64,000 bases of DNA, from the NCBI GenBank assembly GCA_019057815.1, contig JAHLWR010000018.1, positions 1 through 64,000 on the forward strand. The letters are read 5' to 3'. This document shows positions 41,525 to 51,057 of the stretch, piece after piece (the first letter of the stretch is position 1; each line of letters starts with the position of its first letter). Position numbers and translations under genes: made by a program. Below the pieces are notes generated by a model. It was not told the DNA's origin. It saw only the letters and a program-made list of their open reading frames with translations, and did not search any database. Source of the stretch: Candidatus Heimdallarchaeota archaeon. Its GTDB lineage: Archaea; Asgardarchaeota; Heimdallarchaeia; Heimdallarchaeales; Heimdallarchaeaceae.

Positions 41525-43687
41525 TTAATGATGATGATAATCAAAAAACTTCTTTACATTCTTGTATACTGCATCATTTTTAGGTTGAACAACCTTAAGA
41601 TTTTGAGTCAACCACAGTGGAATGTGTTTTTTATAATAATATCTCGCAAAGCGATAATCTAGTAAAATCACAACCGCATAATCTTCCAAACTTCTTATTG
41701 GTCTCCCAGCAGCTTGTGAAGCTCTCGTTAATGCAGGAATATTATAACCAAATTCACGTCCTTTCGTCGGAAATTTACTTTCAAGATAATCAATCGAAGC
41801 ATCTACAGTAGGACAAGGTTTTGCATAAGGAATACCAACAATTATTACTGTATGCATTTGTTCAGAAGGGTAATCACTTCCTTCTGATGCTCTACCACCT
41901 AACACCGAAAGTAATACTCCACCTGTTTTTCTTGCTTCGTTCTTGTATTTTAGAATTAACTCATCACTTTCTTTTGATGACATACCCTTCAAAGCGATGT
42001 AAAGGGGCTTTGAAACCACTTTTTCTAATCCAGCATCTATAAGACTATTCATTATTGAATAACTTGCACAAAAGATTCCAACATTTTTTGGTGTTGCTTT
42101 AATAGCATCTTCAATCACCTTAACCATTATTGAAAAAGTAACCTTATTTCTATCAGCTAATTTTGTAGAAACTTTATCAATAACAATAGTAAAAACATTT
42201 TCTTTATCATAAGGAGAGGGTAAAGAAATCTCAAGTATTTCTCTATCTTGCAGTCCTATTAACGAAATATAAGATTCAATAGGATCTAAAGTCCCAGAGA
42301 GAGATACTGAACAATAAACTTTGGAGAAGATTTCTTCTGTTACTGTTCGTGGATCCAAAGATAATGAGAGGAGTGTAGGTTGTGAATCTCCTCTTTTTGA
42401 TTGGTACATAGAAATAAAATGAGCATAATCATGTCTATCCTTTGATTCTAAGAGATGTTCTAGATGCCTTGCAACTGCAGAAGAAAAAGCAATTGGAGCT
42501 TTGTTTCTTTTCGTCTGATCATTTTTAATTTGCTCTCCCAATTTTCCAATAGCATTAACAACATTTGAGTTGATTTCCATTGTTGAGCGTTTTTCTACTT
42601 TCCTTAAGAAGTCATTTGGATCAATTCTTACTTCAACTTCTGGGTCGAGTTCTTTGGAACTATCTTTGAGAACAGAGGAAATGGCCTCCATGATATCATA
42701 TTCTGCTCCTTGTTTGAATTTCAGAGCTTCGTCCATCGCACGATCCAGTGTAAAATTAGAAAGAGATGAGCTACTAGCATCTATAGCAGTAGAAGGTAAG
42801 TTGTGCGCTTCATCTATCACAACTATGATATCAGATAAATCTTTTTCTAGACTATTGAGAAACGTTGTTCTAATGTGGGGATTGAAAAGATATTGATAAC
42901 TAGCTGTGACAACATTGACCTCTTTTACAAGGTTTTTAGATACTTCAAAGGGACAAACCTCTAGTGTTTCAGAAAGTTCCATCAAATCCTTGCTATCAAA
43001 AACTTGATTCTCCGTAATTTCCGCTAATTTTTTTAATTTGTCTTTTTTTGCAAGATTGGCAAAATAAATGCATTTACCATCTTTCTTTAAATAACGGCAT
43101 ATTTCAGCAGCATTTGTTGAATCTGTTGAATATTTTTGTATGATAGGATGTAAACATAACTCTCTTCTTCCTCGAAGTGCGATTCCTGTTACAGGAGCTA
43201 ATTGCTTTACCATTTTCAATTCAGAAATAACTCTAGAAAGTTGTTGATGAGTTCTACAACAATAAACTATGGTTTTGTTTTCGTTTATGCTATATTGTAG
43301 AAGGGGTGATAATATAGCAATTGTTTTCCCTACACCATTTGCAGCTTGAACAATCGAATGAGCTTTTTTTTCGTAGCATTTTGAGATTATATCTATAATT
43401 TGCCTTTGAAGAGGTCTGATTTTGATATATGGAAAGTAATATTCCCATGATTTGCTGTTTGTTGAAGATTGAGTCTTCTTTATTTCACCATCTTTGACTC
43501 TATAAAATTCATTGGTTTTTTCTATGCTAGGATTACTCTTCTTTGAAACATCACTGCTCTTCTTGATGAAACCGCATTTTGGGCACTTAACTTGTAATCT
43601 AGTAAATTCCAAGAGTTTACCACAATCAGGGCAGAATTCATAACCTTCAGTTTCAAGATACGCAATTTTTCGATTAGAATCAAACAT
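41525..43687 (-). CDS. xpd: XPD/Rad3-family DNA helicase
   Basis: A 720-residue superfamily 2 helicase. The Walker A motif is AANGVGKT, Walker B is VVIDEAHN (DEAH box), and four Cys spread over RELCLHP, EICRY, GKCIYF and EVCPF fit the Fe-S cluster domain of XPD. The N-terminus has an extra zinc ribbon (FCPDCGK ... KCPKCGF) before the helicase core. The C-terminal motifs (GGRASEGSDYPSEQ, RASQAAGRPIRS) are as expected. XPD unwinds DNA 5'-to-3' in repair. The zinc-ribbon front is not usual and could recruit partners. The C-terminus ends with YHHH. Confidence 0.9.
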   Translation of the reverse strand: MFDSNRKIAYLETEGYEFCPDCGKLLEFTRLQVKCPKCGFIKKSSDVSKKSNPSIEKTNEFYRVKDGEIKKTQSSTNSKSWEYYFPYIKIRPLQRQIIDIISKCYEKKAHSIVQAANGVGKTIAILSPLLQYSINENKTIVYCCRTHQQLSRVISELKMVKQLAPVTGIALRGRRELCLHPIIQKYSTDSTNAAEICRYLKKDGKCIYFANLAKKDKLKKLAEITENQVFDSKDLMELSETLEVCPFEVSKNLVKEVNVVTASYQYLFNPHIRTTFLNSLEKDLSDIIVVIDEAHNLPSTAIDASSSSLSNFTLDRAMDEALKFKQGAEYDIMEAISSVLKDSSKELDPEVEVRIDPNDFLRKVEKRSTMEINSNVVNAIGKLGEQIKNDQTKRNKAPIAFSSAVARHLEHLLESKDRHDYAHFISMYQSKRGDSQPTLLSLSLDPRTVTEEIFSKVYCSVSLSGTLDPIESYISLIGLQDREILEISLPSPYDKENVFTIVIDKVSTKLADRNKVTFSIMVKVIEDAIKATPKNVGIFCASYSIMNSLIDAGLEKVVSKPLYIALKGMSSKESDELILKYKNEARKTGGVLLSVLGGRASEGSDYPSEQMHTVIIVGIPYAKPCPTVDASIDYLESKFPTKGREFGYNIPALTRASQAAGRPIRSLEDYAVVILLDYRFARYYYKKHIPLWLTQNLKVVQPKNDAVYKNVKKFFDYHHH

Positions 43688-43847
43688 AGGCGTTGTTGCC
43701 TTTTTTATTTATTGTGATTAAAAGGTTTTGCACAAAACCTAATCTGTTGAAAAATTTTACCGAATTCACGTTACAAAGTGGTTATCAATTTAAATAAGAT
43801 AAAAAAAACTAAGAAATCCTAACTTCACAAATTCATCAGTTAGCAAG

Positions 43848-43857
43848 CTTTAAATAC
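43848..43857 (+). promoter_or_regulatory. TATA box upstream of the TPR gene
   Basis: CTTTAAATAC is a good TATA box about 120 bases before the TTG at 43974. The predicted leader of about 95 bases is longer than at other genes here. The rest of the 286-base gap between the helicase and TPR genes shows no further gene. Confidence 0.4.
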
Positions 43858-43973
43858 AACAAATGTCATTATTTATTTCGAACCAGAAATAACTATAGAG
43901 AATCATATTAGAATCTAAAAAATATCATTTGGATTCAAGGGGGTTCCACTGGAATTCAATAGTAACCTAGAGG

Positions 43974-45755
43974 TTGCTTATGTTGCATAAAGAAATGAAG
44001 CAAACAGATGAGGTCATGAATGATACCACGTTATTAGTGGAAACTATATCATCTGAGATAATTCAAGCTACAACTAAAATTTATGCGTGTTACCTTCCAG
44101 GAGAGATAAATTCACTCCTGTTTATCTGGAAAGACGAAAATTTTCTTAGTAGTTTTATTCAACATTTTAGTGATCTCAAAAAAGCAATAAAAGACAACTT
44201 AACCAGCCTTCCTTATGACAAATCAGATGAAATACTAATTGTTGCTAATCTACTTACAGAAATCCGCGAATATGATTTAGCAGTGAAAATATATCAAAAC
44301 TTGCTAAAAAGTAAACCAGAAAACTATTTTATTTGGGCAAATCTGATGACAATATACTTACATCAAGGGGATCACGTTAAATCAATGGAATGTTATATTT
44401 ATCTTCCCCCCGAGTTTTTGGAACAATCATCAAAGGAAAAGTTACATCCTGAATCAGATGCTTATCGTGTTCTTAATATCTCATCAGCCTACCCTTTACA
44501 TTCGTCTCTTCGTTCTTTAAGCAATAGAATTCAAGAATCTACAGAAATGCAACAACAATACGAACAAGAATTGAGGGAACTCTACTCAATAAAAGAATTT
44601 GTAGAAGGACAAGAAGCATTATCTAACGGGAATCCAAATGAAGCCCTAATATTATTATCAAGTGCAACTGCTAGCTACCCTGAAAGCCATATTCTTCACT
44701 ATTTTACCGGGAAAGCAGCTTTTGAAGGCAAGCACTACATAATAGCTGAAGAAAACTTCAAAAAAGCTATTCAATTAAAAAATAATATACCGGAGTATTG
44801 GAATGGTCTAGCAGAATGTTCTTTTGCTCAGCATAAAAATGATCAAGCAATAAAAGCCTTAAAATCCTCATTAACGCTTGATCACGAGTATTCTACAGGA
44901 TGGAAATTAGCAGGAAGGATGATTTCCACAATCGAATCTCAGGGTGATTATGATTATTTCATTGAACAATTGCAATTGATGCCATCTGCTGAATCTATTG
45001 TAAAATTTGTTGAAGGCGTTATTGAAAGAAAAAGATTTGAAACAGCATTTGAAATATTACAAGCTGGAGTTCAAAAATTTCCAGATGATATCCGATTGTT
45101 AGAAAACTTAGGATTAGTTTATGAAAGAATGGGAATGGTTGATGATGCAATAAGCACATACGAAGAACTTCTACTCTCTGGTAAGTCTATTCAGAAATAT
45201 TTGAAGAAAATAACTTCGATATTATCAGTTTTACATGATGACAAAAGATTAGTCAGAGTGCTTAAATTAGTCTCTTCATCACTACCTTGGGACGAATCAA
45301 CACTGTGGAATAAGATAGGTGATCTTTTAATGAAAGCTAAAGATTACTTAGGAGCAAGCGAGGCTTTTAGAAAAGTAATATCTGTAACAGATGATGACCC
45401 TAAGATCTTATTCAATTTAGCTTTAGCCTATCAAGAATTAAGATTGTATAAGAAAGCTGAGGAGATATATCAAAGAGTATTGAATTTAAATCCTAATGAC
45501 CATGCTACATTAAATAATCTAGGCAATGTATTAAAGGAGCAAAAACGCTATGATGAAGCTATAGAGTGTTACCAGAAAGCAACTGATATCGAACCAAAGA
45601 AAGCGATTTCATGGGCTAATTTAGGTATTCTATACGAAGAACTAAGACTAAAATCAGAAGCTAGAGAAAGTTATAACAAAGCAAAAAAAATAGCTATCCA
45701 AAACAAAGATTACAAATCAGCTGCAAAATTTGAAGAATGGGAAAATTCAGTTTAA
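43974..45755 (+). CDS. TPR-repeat protein, 593 residues
   Basis: Tetratricopeptide repeats cover most of the protein. Clear copies in the C-terminal third include ADAFRKV-like runs such as LGASEAFRKVISVTDDDPK, LYKKAEEIYQRVLNLNPN and YDEAIECYQKATDIEPK, each with the W/L/G/Y/A/F/A/P pattern. The N-terminal 190 residues are more divergent but repeat-like. TPR proteins are scaffolds for complexes; the partners are not known. The start could be TTG at 43974 or ATG at 43980. The nuclease-fold gene follows 19 bases after it on the same strand, so the two may be co-transcribed. Confidence 0.85.
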   Translation: MLMLHKEMKQTDEVMNDTTLLVETISSEIIQATTKIYACYLPGEINSLLFIWKDENFLSSFIQHFSDLKKAIKDNLTSLPYDKSDEILIVANLLTEIREYDLAVKIYQNLLKSKPENYFIWANLMTIYLHQGDHVKSMECYIYLPPEFLEQSSKEKLHPESDAYRVLNISSAYPLHSSLRSLSNRIQESTEMQQQYEQELRELYSIKEFVEGQEALSNGNPNEALILLSSATASYPESHILHYFTGKAAFEGKHYIIAEENFKKAIQLKNNIPEYWNGLAECSFAQHKNDQAIKALKSSLTLDHEYSTGWKLAGRMISTIESQGDYDYFIEQLQLMPSAESIVKFVEGVIERKRFETAFEILQAGVQKFPDDIRLLENLGLVYERMGMVDDAISTYEELLLSGKSIQKYLKKITSILSVLHDDKRLVRVLKLVSSSLPWDESTLWNKIGDLLMKAKDYLGASEAFRKVISVTDDDPKILFNLALAYQELRLYKKAEEIYQRVLNLNPNDHATLNNLGNVLKEQKRYDEAIECYQKATDIEPKKAISWANLGILYEELRLKSEARESYNKAKKIAIQNKDYKSAAKFEEWENSV

Positions 45756-45774
45756 ACATACATAGTGAACCTAA

Positions 45775-46308
45775 ATGCATGATACCGAGAAAAAAGAAAA
45801 ACTTGATTGGCAATTAGCACAGGAAAAGATAGCTAAATATCTATCCGCAAATAATTTTTCAATCTGGGAGGAGAGAAAAATTGGTAAAAAAAGGGTTGAT
45901 ATACTTGCAAAACGAGTTATCAACGATGTGATTTACTATTTAATTTTTGAAATAAAAAACTATAATAAGATATCTGCGAGCGAGGAAACAAAGTTCGAAG
46001 GACAATTATTAGAGTACTTAAAATCTCTTATCCTTAGAGAAAAGAAAAGAAAAAAACTGACAAATCTTTTAGATAAAAATATCTTTGTTGGATATTTGGT
46101 TTTTTCGAATGACTATGGTATATATCATAATAGGCGAAAAAACTGGAGAAAAACTAATGTTTTTGAAGGAGATGAAGAATTAAAAACAATCTGGAAAAGA
46201 AATGTTCATCTTTTTTGCTCAACACCAGGTTACATTCAAAAAAACCTTGATAGTATAGGATTACAATTGTATAAACAGAAAAAAATACTTGATTTCTTTG
46301 ATTCTTGA
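45775..46308 (+). CDS. PD-(D/E)xK nuclease-fold protein
   Basis: A 177-residue protein with the restriction-endonuclease-like core: KKRVDILAKR carries Asp42 and YYLIFEIKNYNK carries Glu59-x-Lys61. This is the canonical D...ExK arrangement, so metal-dependent nuclease activity is plausible. The rest is basic, and a C-terminal helix ends in FFDS. No methylase is nearby, so it is not a classical restriction enzyme. It lies right after the TPR gene and before a kinase-like gene, possibly as part of a DNA-repair or RNA-processing group. Confidence 0.7.
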   Translation: MHDTEKKEKLDWQLAQEKIAKYLSANNFSIWEERKIGKKRVDILAKRVINDVIYYLIFEIKNYNKISASEETKFEGQLLEYLKSLILREKKRKKLTNLLDKNIFVGYLVFSNDYGIYHNRRKNWRKTNVFEGDEELKTIWKRNVHLFCSTPGYIQKNLDSIGLQLYKQKKILDFFDS

Positions 46309-46407
46309 ATTGAGAATAATAATTCATAGGCTTTAAATAGAAGAATTCACACGATTTTATTGTATAATAAAAATAGTATTCTCGTTGAACTTTGAGATGA
46401 TAGATAA

Positions 46408-47301
46408 ATGGTAGTTGAGCCTACAATTTTCATAAAAGGAACTATTAACCGCTTATTTTCAAGGAGTTTTCTTGCGAAAAAGTTGGAATTAATTGGTTTT
46501 TCCATATCTGAAGGTTATCAATTTTCGAATCAAATTTACACAGATCTACTTAGATTAGAGAAAAAACAGTTGTCAAAAAGCTACTTCGATAAGTTTGTAT
46601 ATAATCATCTAAAAAAAAAGTATAATGAGAATATTGCAGAAAAGTATATTCTTATAGAAAATTGGTATGATTCAGGTATCCCACTATGGATTCTAATAAC
46701 AGGAGCTAAAGGAGTAGGTAAAAGCACATTATCTAGACAAATTGCATCAGACCTAGGGATTCAACACATTATAGAAACTGATGTTGTAAGAGATGTTCTT
46801 CGTAAGATTCTTTCAGCAGAAGTTACTCCTGAACTTCATGCATCTACATATAACGCATATAAAAAACTTAGACCCATTTATAGTAGCAGATTTGATGAAG
46901 TGATAATAGGCTTTGAAAACCATGCAAAATTTGTTAACATGGGTGTTGATGCTGTTTTATCGAGAGCAGAAATTGAAAGTGTTTCTATAGTAGTCGAAGG
47001 AGAACATTTACTGCCAGCGTTTTTTGATGAAATAATTCGAAAAAAAACAAATGTAATTTTTATAACTCTCGCTCTCTCTGATTCCGCACAACATCTTGAA
47101 AATTTGAACTCACAATACACTCAAGAAAAAGAGGATTTAATTAAACATTTTGAAGAAATTAGAAAAGTACATGATCACATTGTTAATGAAACTAAAATAC
47201 GAAAACTCCCTATAGTGGAACTGGAAAGTAGCCAAAAACCTATTCAGCAAGTTCGAAAACTTATTGTTGATAAAATAATTTCAATAGTTTCAACGAAATA
47301 G
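46408..47301 (+). CDS. 2-phosphoglycerate kinase-like P-loop protein
   Basis: A 297-residue protein with an N-terminal ATP-cone-like region (residues 1-80) and a P-loop kinase domain. Walker A is GAKGVGKST at residues 99-107, followed by IIETDVVRDVLRKIL and STYNAYKKLRP, as in archaeal 2-phosphoglycerate kinases that feed cyclic 2,3-diphosphoglycerate synthesis. The downstream cyclase gene is not next to it, so the assignment is by motif resemblance only. A TATA box (CTTTAAATAG) lies at 46331-46340. Confidence 0.65.
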   Translation: MVVEPTIFIKGTINRLFSRSFLAKKLELIGFSISEGYQFSNQIYTDLLRLEKKQLSKSYFDKFVYNHLKKKYNENIAEKYILIENWYDSGIPLWILITGAKGVGKSTLSRQIASDLGIQHIIETDVVRDVLRKILSAEVTPELHASTYNAYKKLRPIYSSRFDEVIIGFENHAKFVNMGVDAVLSRAEIESVSIVVEGEHLLPAFFDEIIRKKTNVIFITLALSDSAQHLENLNSQYTQEKEDLIKHFEEIRKVHDHIVNETKIRKLPIVELESSQKPIQQVRKLIVDKIISIVSTK

Positions 47302-47409
47302 AAATTTTTTAAAACTCACTCAAAAATAATAAATAGCCTGTGATGTTATTGCAACGAGCTGAATGATGATGATCGACTTTTGACTGAGGCACTATATTGA
47401 GAGATTACC

Positions 47410-47682
47410 ATGCCAAAATATTGCTATTACCACCCAGAAACAGAAGCTTTTAAAGAATGTGAAAACTGTGGGAAAATTCTGTGCTATAAATGTTCAATGT
47501 CTTACTGGAAAACCAACGCTCTTTCCTCAATGTTTGCTGCTCAAAAAAATGAAAAAGAAAAACTTACTTTATGTCCTTTATGTCTAAGGAAATCCAGAAT
47601 TCGAAATGCAGTAATTTCAGGGTTATTATTAATTCTAGTACTTGGTATCATTGCGGGTAGTATATTTTTTGCTGTTGTGTAA
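47410..47682 (+). CDS. B-box-like zinc finger with a C-terminal membrane helix
   Basis: A 90-residue protein. The N-terminal half has the B-box pattern: Cys5, His8, Cys17, Cys20, Cys25, Cys28, and then the pair CPLC further on. The last 25 residues are a transmembrane helix (VISGLLLILVLGIIAGSIF). The finger would face the cytoplasm. B-box domains in eukaryotes mediate protein contacts in TRIM ligases; in prokaryotes they often sit with membrane proteins. The neighbouring gene on the other strand also has a zinc ribbon and membrane helices, and converges on it. Confidence 0.75.
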   Translation: MPKYCYYHPETEAFKECENCGKILCYKCSMSYWKTNALSSMFAAQKNEKEKLTLCPLCLRKSRIRNAVISGLLLILVLGIIAGSIFFAVV

Positions 47683-47695
47683 AAATAAAATATCG

Positions 47696-48661
47696 TTACT
47701 TTTTTGTATTATCGTTAGATTTTTCATTAATTTTCTCTTTTCCTTGAGAATTTTCTTTAGTATCAGTCTCAATATCCTCTTGATCTTTTATTTCTTCTAT
47801 AATTTTTTCAATTTCCTCTTTCAAATCTGCTTGACATATGGGGCATTCAGTGAAATTACTCGATATAACGGAAGCACATGAAGGGCATACAGTCGGATAG
47901 AATTCTTCACTATCCCAATCATAAGAGTAGGCCTTTTTCCCCCAAGTTTTGTCTCTCCACTTCCTTAGGTCTATATCTCCTTCTTCGTCCATAAATTCTC
48001 GAAGATCAATTGATGTTGAACTTACTAAACGCTTGGAAATTAACCTTTGATATAACCAGGTGAATAATGGGTAGAGAATAATATGCGAAATTAGAAAAAT
48101 TGTAAAACCTGGTGTTAAGGCTAGTTTGAGGTCATTCACAACAATGGGTAAGAGGAACGTGAGAATGATAGAACTTACAGCAAAAACAATTATTTCAGTT
48201 AAAGTAAAAACTATAAGTGAAACCGAAACAATTTTACTGAAGTCTTTGACTAGAATCTTTATCTTTGTTTTAGTTGGTAGAGGAGCTAAATCCAACTTCA
48301 AATATTTTATATTCCTACAGAAGTCACCCCAATATGTTTTAGTTATAAGAAAAGAGAGGAATGTTGTTAGTAAGATAAGGGGAATAAACAGTAAGAATGT
48401 TGCCCAGTACCTACTAGTGAAAATTCTTAGAAAAATTACAACTGTACTAAATTTATCTGCAAAATCAGTTTCAGCTTGTTTTAAAAGAGGATACATACTC
48501 CCTGAAACTGCAATGGAAAAAAAGACAAAATAAAAGAAAGAAGTAGCTACAACTAATAAATTTCCTAAAACATAATTTTTTTTCTCTAGAGCTTTTTCTT
48601 GCTTATCCCACAAATAGACTGGTTGTAATATTTCCGGCATTCTACTTGAAATTACTAACAA
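47696..48661 (-). CDS. Membrane protein with C-terminal zinc ribbon
   Basis: A 321-residue protein with four membrane helices (for example NLLVVATSFFYFVFFSIAVS, WATFLLFIPLILLTTFLSFLI, VSLIVFTLTEIIVFAVSS). The last 60 residues hold a zinc ribbon, CPSCASVISSNFTECPIC, followed by an acidic tail (KEEIEKIIEEIKDQEDIETD) and a polar end. The ribbon is cytoplasmic. The function is unknown. It converges with the B-box gene with 13 bases between stops, and is divergent from kae1 with a 75-base gap. Confidence 0.7.
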   Translation of the reverse strand: MLVISSRMPEILQPVYLWDKQEKALEKKNYVLGNLLVVATSFFYFVFFSIAVSGSMYPLLKQAETDFADKFSTVVIFLRIFTSRYWATFLLFIPLILLTTFLSFLITKTYWGDFCRNIKYLKLDLAPLPTKTKIKILVKDFSKIVSVSLIVFTLTEIIVFAVSSIILTFLLPIVVNDLKLALTPGFTIFLISHIILYPLFTWLYQRLISKRLVSSTSIDLREFMDEEGDIDLRKWRDKTWGKKAYSYDWDSEEFYPTVCPSCASVISSNFTECPICQADLKEEIEKIIEEIKDQEDIETDTKENSQGKEKINEKSNDNTKK

Positions 48662-48736
48662 GGATTACAAAAACTTATCTCCTTACTATTCTGTTAAAAT
48701 AGATTTTTAAACTGTGTAACGTTTCTGAATCAAACA

Positions 48737-49741
48737 ATGATATCAATAGGAATAGAGAGCTCAGCAGACAAATTAGGTATAGGAATAATAACTAATAAAG
48801 GAGACATTCTCGCTAATGTAAAAGAAACATACAAACCTCCTCATGGGAGCGGAATCCATCCAAGAGAAGCAGCTGAGTTTCATTCCATTAATATTGCTGA
48901 TGCAATTGGGAGAGCTCTGAAAGAAGCAAAAATAGCCTCAGAAATGATAGATTTAGTATCTTTTACAAAAGGACCAGGTTTAGGACCATGTCTCCGGGTT
49001 GGGGCCGTTGCGGCTCGAACTTTATCTTTAGCGATAAATAAACCTTTGATAGCTGTTAATCATCCTATTGCTCATGTGGAAATAGGTAGATATGTTGGAA
49101 ATTTGGAAGATCCAGTCGTTCTTTATGTTTCTGGAGGTAATACACAAATTATTGCATATTCTAACGGGAGATATAGAGTTTTTGGGGAAACCTTAGATAT
49201 TCCTATAGGAAACTGTTTAGATGTTTTTGGAAGAAATGCTGGTTTGAGCGACGCAAAACATCCAATGGGAAGAGTTGTTGAATTGGAAGCCTTGAAAGGA
49301 AAAAAGTATATTTCCATCCCTTATGTGATAAAAGGTATGGATGTCTCATTTTCAGGAATTCTAACTCACGTATCTAAACTTCTACAAAATGGTTCTCACA
49401 CTATACAAGATCTATCATTTAGTTTGCAAGAAACTGTATTTGCGATGCTAGTTGAAGTTACAGAAAGAGTTTTAGCTCACACAAAGAAGAATGAAGTTAT
49501 GGTTACAGGTGGTGTAGCTTCTAATAATCGCTTGAAAGATATGCTAGAACATATGGCTTCTTCACATGGTGCACGTTTCAAGGGTTTAAATGCAGATTTA
49601 GCTATAGATAATGGTGTGATGATAGCTTGGTTAGGAATTTTAATGTTTCAATCTGGAATAAGAACAAAAATTGAAGATACTCTTATAGATCAGCATTTTA
49701 GACCGGAGGATGTAGAAGTCAGCTGGAGAGAATCCGCTTGA
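48737..49741 (+). CDS. kae1: tRNA N6-adenosine threonylcarbamoyltransferase Kae1
   Basis: Catalytic subunit of KEOPS, which makes t6A at position 37 of tRNAs. The 334 residues carry the ASKHA ATPase/Kae1 motifs: GIESSADKLGIG, the metal-binding NHPIAHVEIGR and SGGNTQIIAY, and MVTGGVASNNRL. It is a stand-alone protein, not the Kae1-Bud32 fusion found in many Euryarchaeota. Its stop overlaps the start of the radical SAM gene by four bases, a sign of translational coupling. The Bud32 gene lies convergently about 1.3 kb downstream. Confidence 0.95.
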   Translation: MISIGIESSADKLGIGIITNKGDILANVKETYKPPHGSGIHPREAAEFHSINIADAIGRALKEAKIASEMIDLVSFTKGPGLGPCLRVGAVAARTLSLAINKPLIAVNHPIAHVEIGRYVGNLEDPVVLYVSGGNTQIIAYSNGRYRVFGETLDIPIGNCLDVFGRNAGLSDAKHPMGRVVELEALKGKKYISIPYVIKGMDVSFSGILTHVSKLLQNGSHTIQDLSFSLQETVFAMLVEVTERVLAHTKKNEVMVTGGVASNNRLKDMLEHMASSHGARFKGLNADLAIDNGVMIAWLGILMFQSGIRTKIEDTLIDQHFRPEDVEVSWRESA

Positions 49742-51057
49742 CAAGCAATCCTAAAGCAATTTTAATTGATTTACAAAAGAAAAATTTCTACAGCTTAACC
49801 CCATTAATCGCAACCATTGATAGAGATGAAAGGTTGAGGAATTTAGATTTAAAAACATTTGAAAGTTTGAATTCGCAAATTCTAAAAAACCATCTAAATA
49901 AATATGATGAAATTGTTGTAGCTATATCTTTCAGGTCAGCTCAGTTAACAGAAATTTATAATCAAATGAAGCAATTTTATGATAAACTTTCTTACTCAGA
50001 AATTAGAAAAATTACCTTCATTGCTGGTGGGAGTCATCCATCTGGGGATCCTTTAAACACCCTCAAAATGGGGTTCGATTATGCTTTTATTGGTGAAGCA
50101 GAATATTCATTGTCAGACTTTCTTAATAGATTCTTAGAAAAAAGAGATTTAAAAGCAACTCCAGGTGTTGCATATTTAGATGATAATAGAGAGACAGTAA
50201 AAAATCCCAACCCTCCATTGATTGATTTGAATGAATATCCTTTGGTTTCTCTGAAAAGAGGATTGTACCCTCCACTTGAAATTACTCGTGGATGTTCATT
50301 TGGTTGTAAATTCTGTCAAGTACCAAAATTATATCATCACAATGTACGTCATAGATCTCCAAATGTTGTTGTAAATACTGTAAAATGGATGATTTCCAGA
50401 AAATTGAATGATATTCGCTTTATAACCCCAAATTCATTTGGATATATGTCTAAAAGTCCACGTTCTGTCAACAAAGAAGCAATCTTACGGCTATTATCAT
50501 CAATTTCATCATTGGAAGGTATAAGAAGTGTTTATTTTGGAACTTTCCCAGGAGAAGTTAGACCTGAGACAGTCACAGAAGACTTAGTTTCTGCTGTTAA
50601 AAACCTTATAACAAACAGAAGAATTTCTATTGGTCTTCAGTCAGGAAGTGAAAAAGTTCTACAAAAAATAAAGCGAGGTCATTCAGTAGAAGAAGGAATA
50701 AAGGCAGTTAACATTTTAATTTCTGAAGGATTCCAGCCAATTGTGGATTTCATTTTTGGACTTCCTGGAGCATCTGAACAAGACGAGATTGAGTCTATAA
50801 ATCTTATTGAATATTTAGTAAAAGAGAATGCCATTATACGAGCACATGTTTTCATGCCTTTACCAGGTACGGATTTCGAAAATGAAACATATGGAAGAGT
50901 ACCTAATAAAATACGTAAAAAATTAGGTTTACTAACGAAAGAAGGAAAAATAGAAGGTAATTGGGCTACCCAAGAAAAGTATGTTGAAGAAGCTTGGAAA
51001 ACAGCAAAAGCGGTATCCCAAAATCCAATTATTAAGAGAGAAGATAATCACAACTAA
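49738..51057 (+). CDS. Radical SAM protein with B12-binding-like N-terminal domain
   Basis: A 439-residue protein whose core has the CxxxCxxC motif of radical SAM enzymes: TRGCSFGCKFCQVPK. The N-terminal 150 residues look like a cobalamin-binding-type Rossmann domain, and the C-terminal part continues the TIM-barrel with FIFGLPGASEQDEIES. The B12-binding/radical SAM class includes methylases and methylthiotransferases. It starts with TTG that overlaps the kae1 stop (four bases), so it is probably translated with Kae1. It converges on bud32 with a 26-base overlap of the 3' ends. The substrate is not known. Confidence 0.75.
   Translation: MTSNPKAILIDLQKKNFYSLTPLIATIDRDERLRNLDLKTFESLNSQILKNHLNKYDEIVVAISFRSAQLTEIYNQMKQFYDKLSYSEIRKITFIAGGSHPSGDPLNTLKMGFDYAFIGEAEYSLSDFLNRFLEKRDLKATPGVAYLDDNRETVKNPNPPLIDLNEYPLVSLKRGLYPPLEITRGCSFGCKFCQVPKLYHHNVRHRSPNVVVNTVKWMISRKLNDIRFITPNSFGYMSKSPRSVNKEAILRLLSSISSLEGIRSVYFGTFPGEVRPETVTEDLVSAVKNLITNRRISIGLQSGSEKVLQKIKRGHSVEEGIKAVNILISEGFQPIVDFIFGLPGASEQDEIESINLIEYLVKENAIIRAHVFMPLPGTDFENETYGRVPNKIRKKLGLLTKEGKIEGNWATQEKYVEEAWKTAKAVSQNPIIKREDNHN

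Noticed and set aside
41500-41540. His-rich end of the helicase as a metal-binding tag
   Set aside because: The HHH end comes from a short ATG/ATC trinucleotide run at the gene end; three His residues are too few to support a function.
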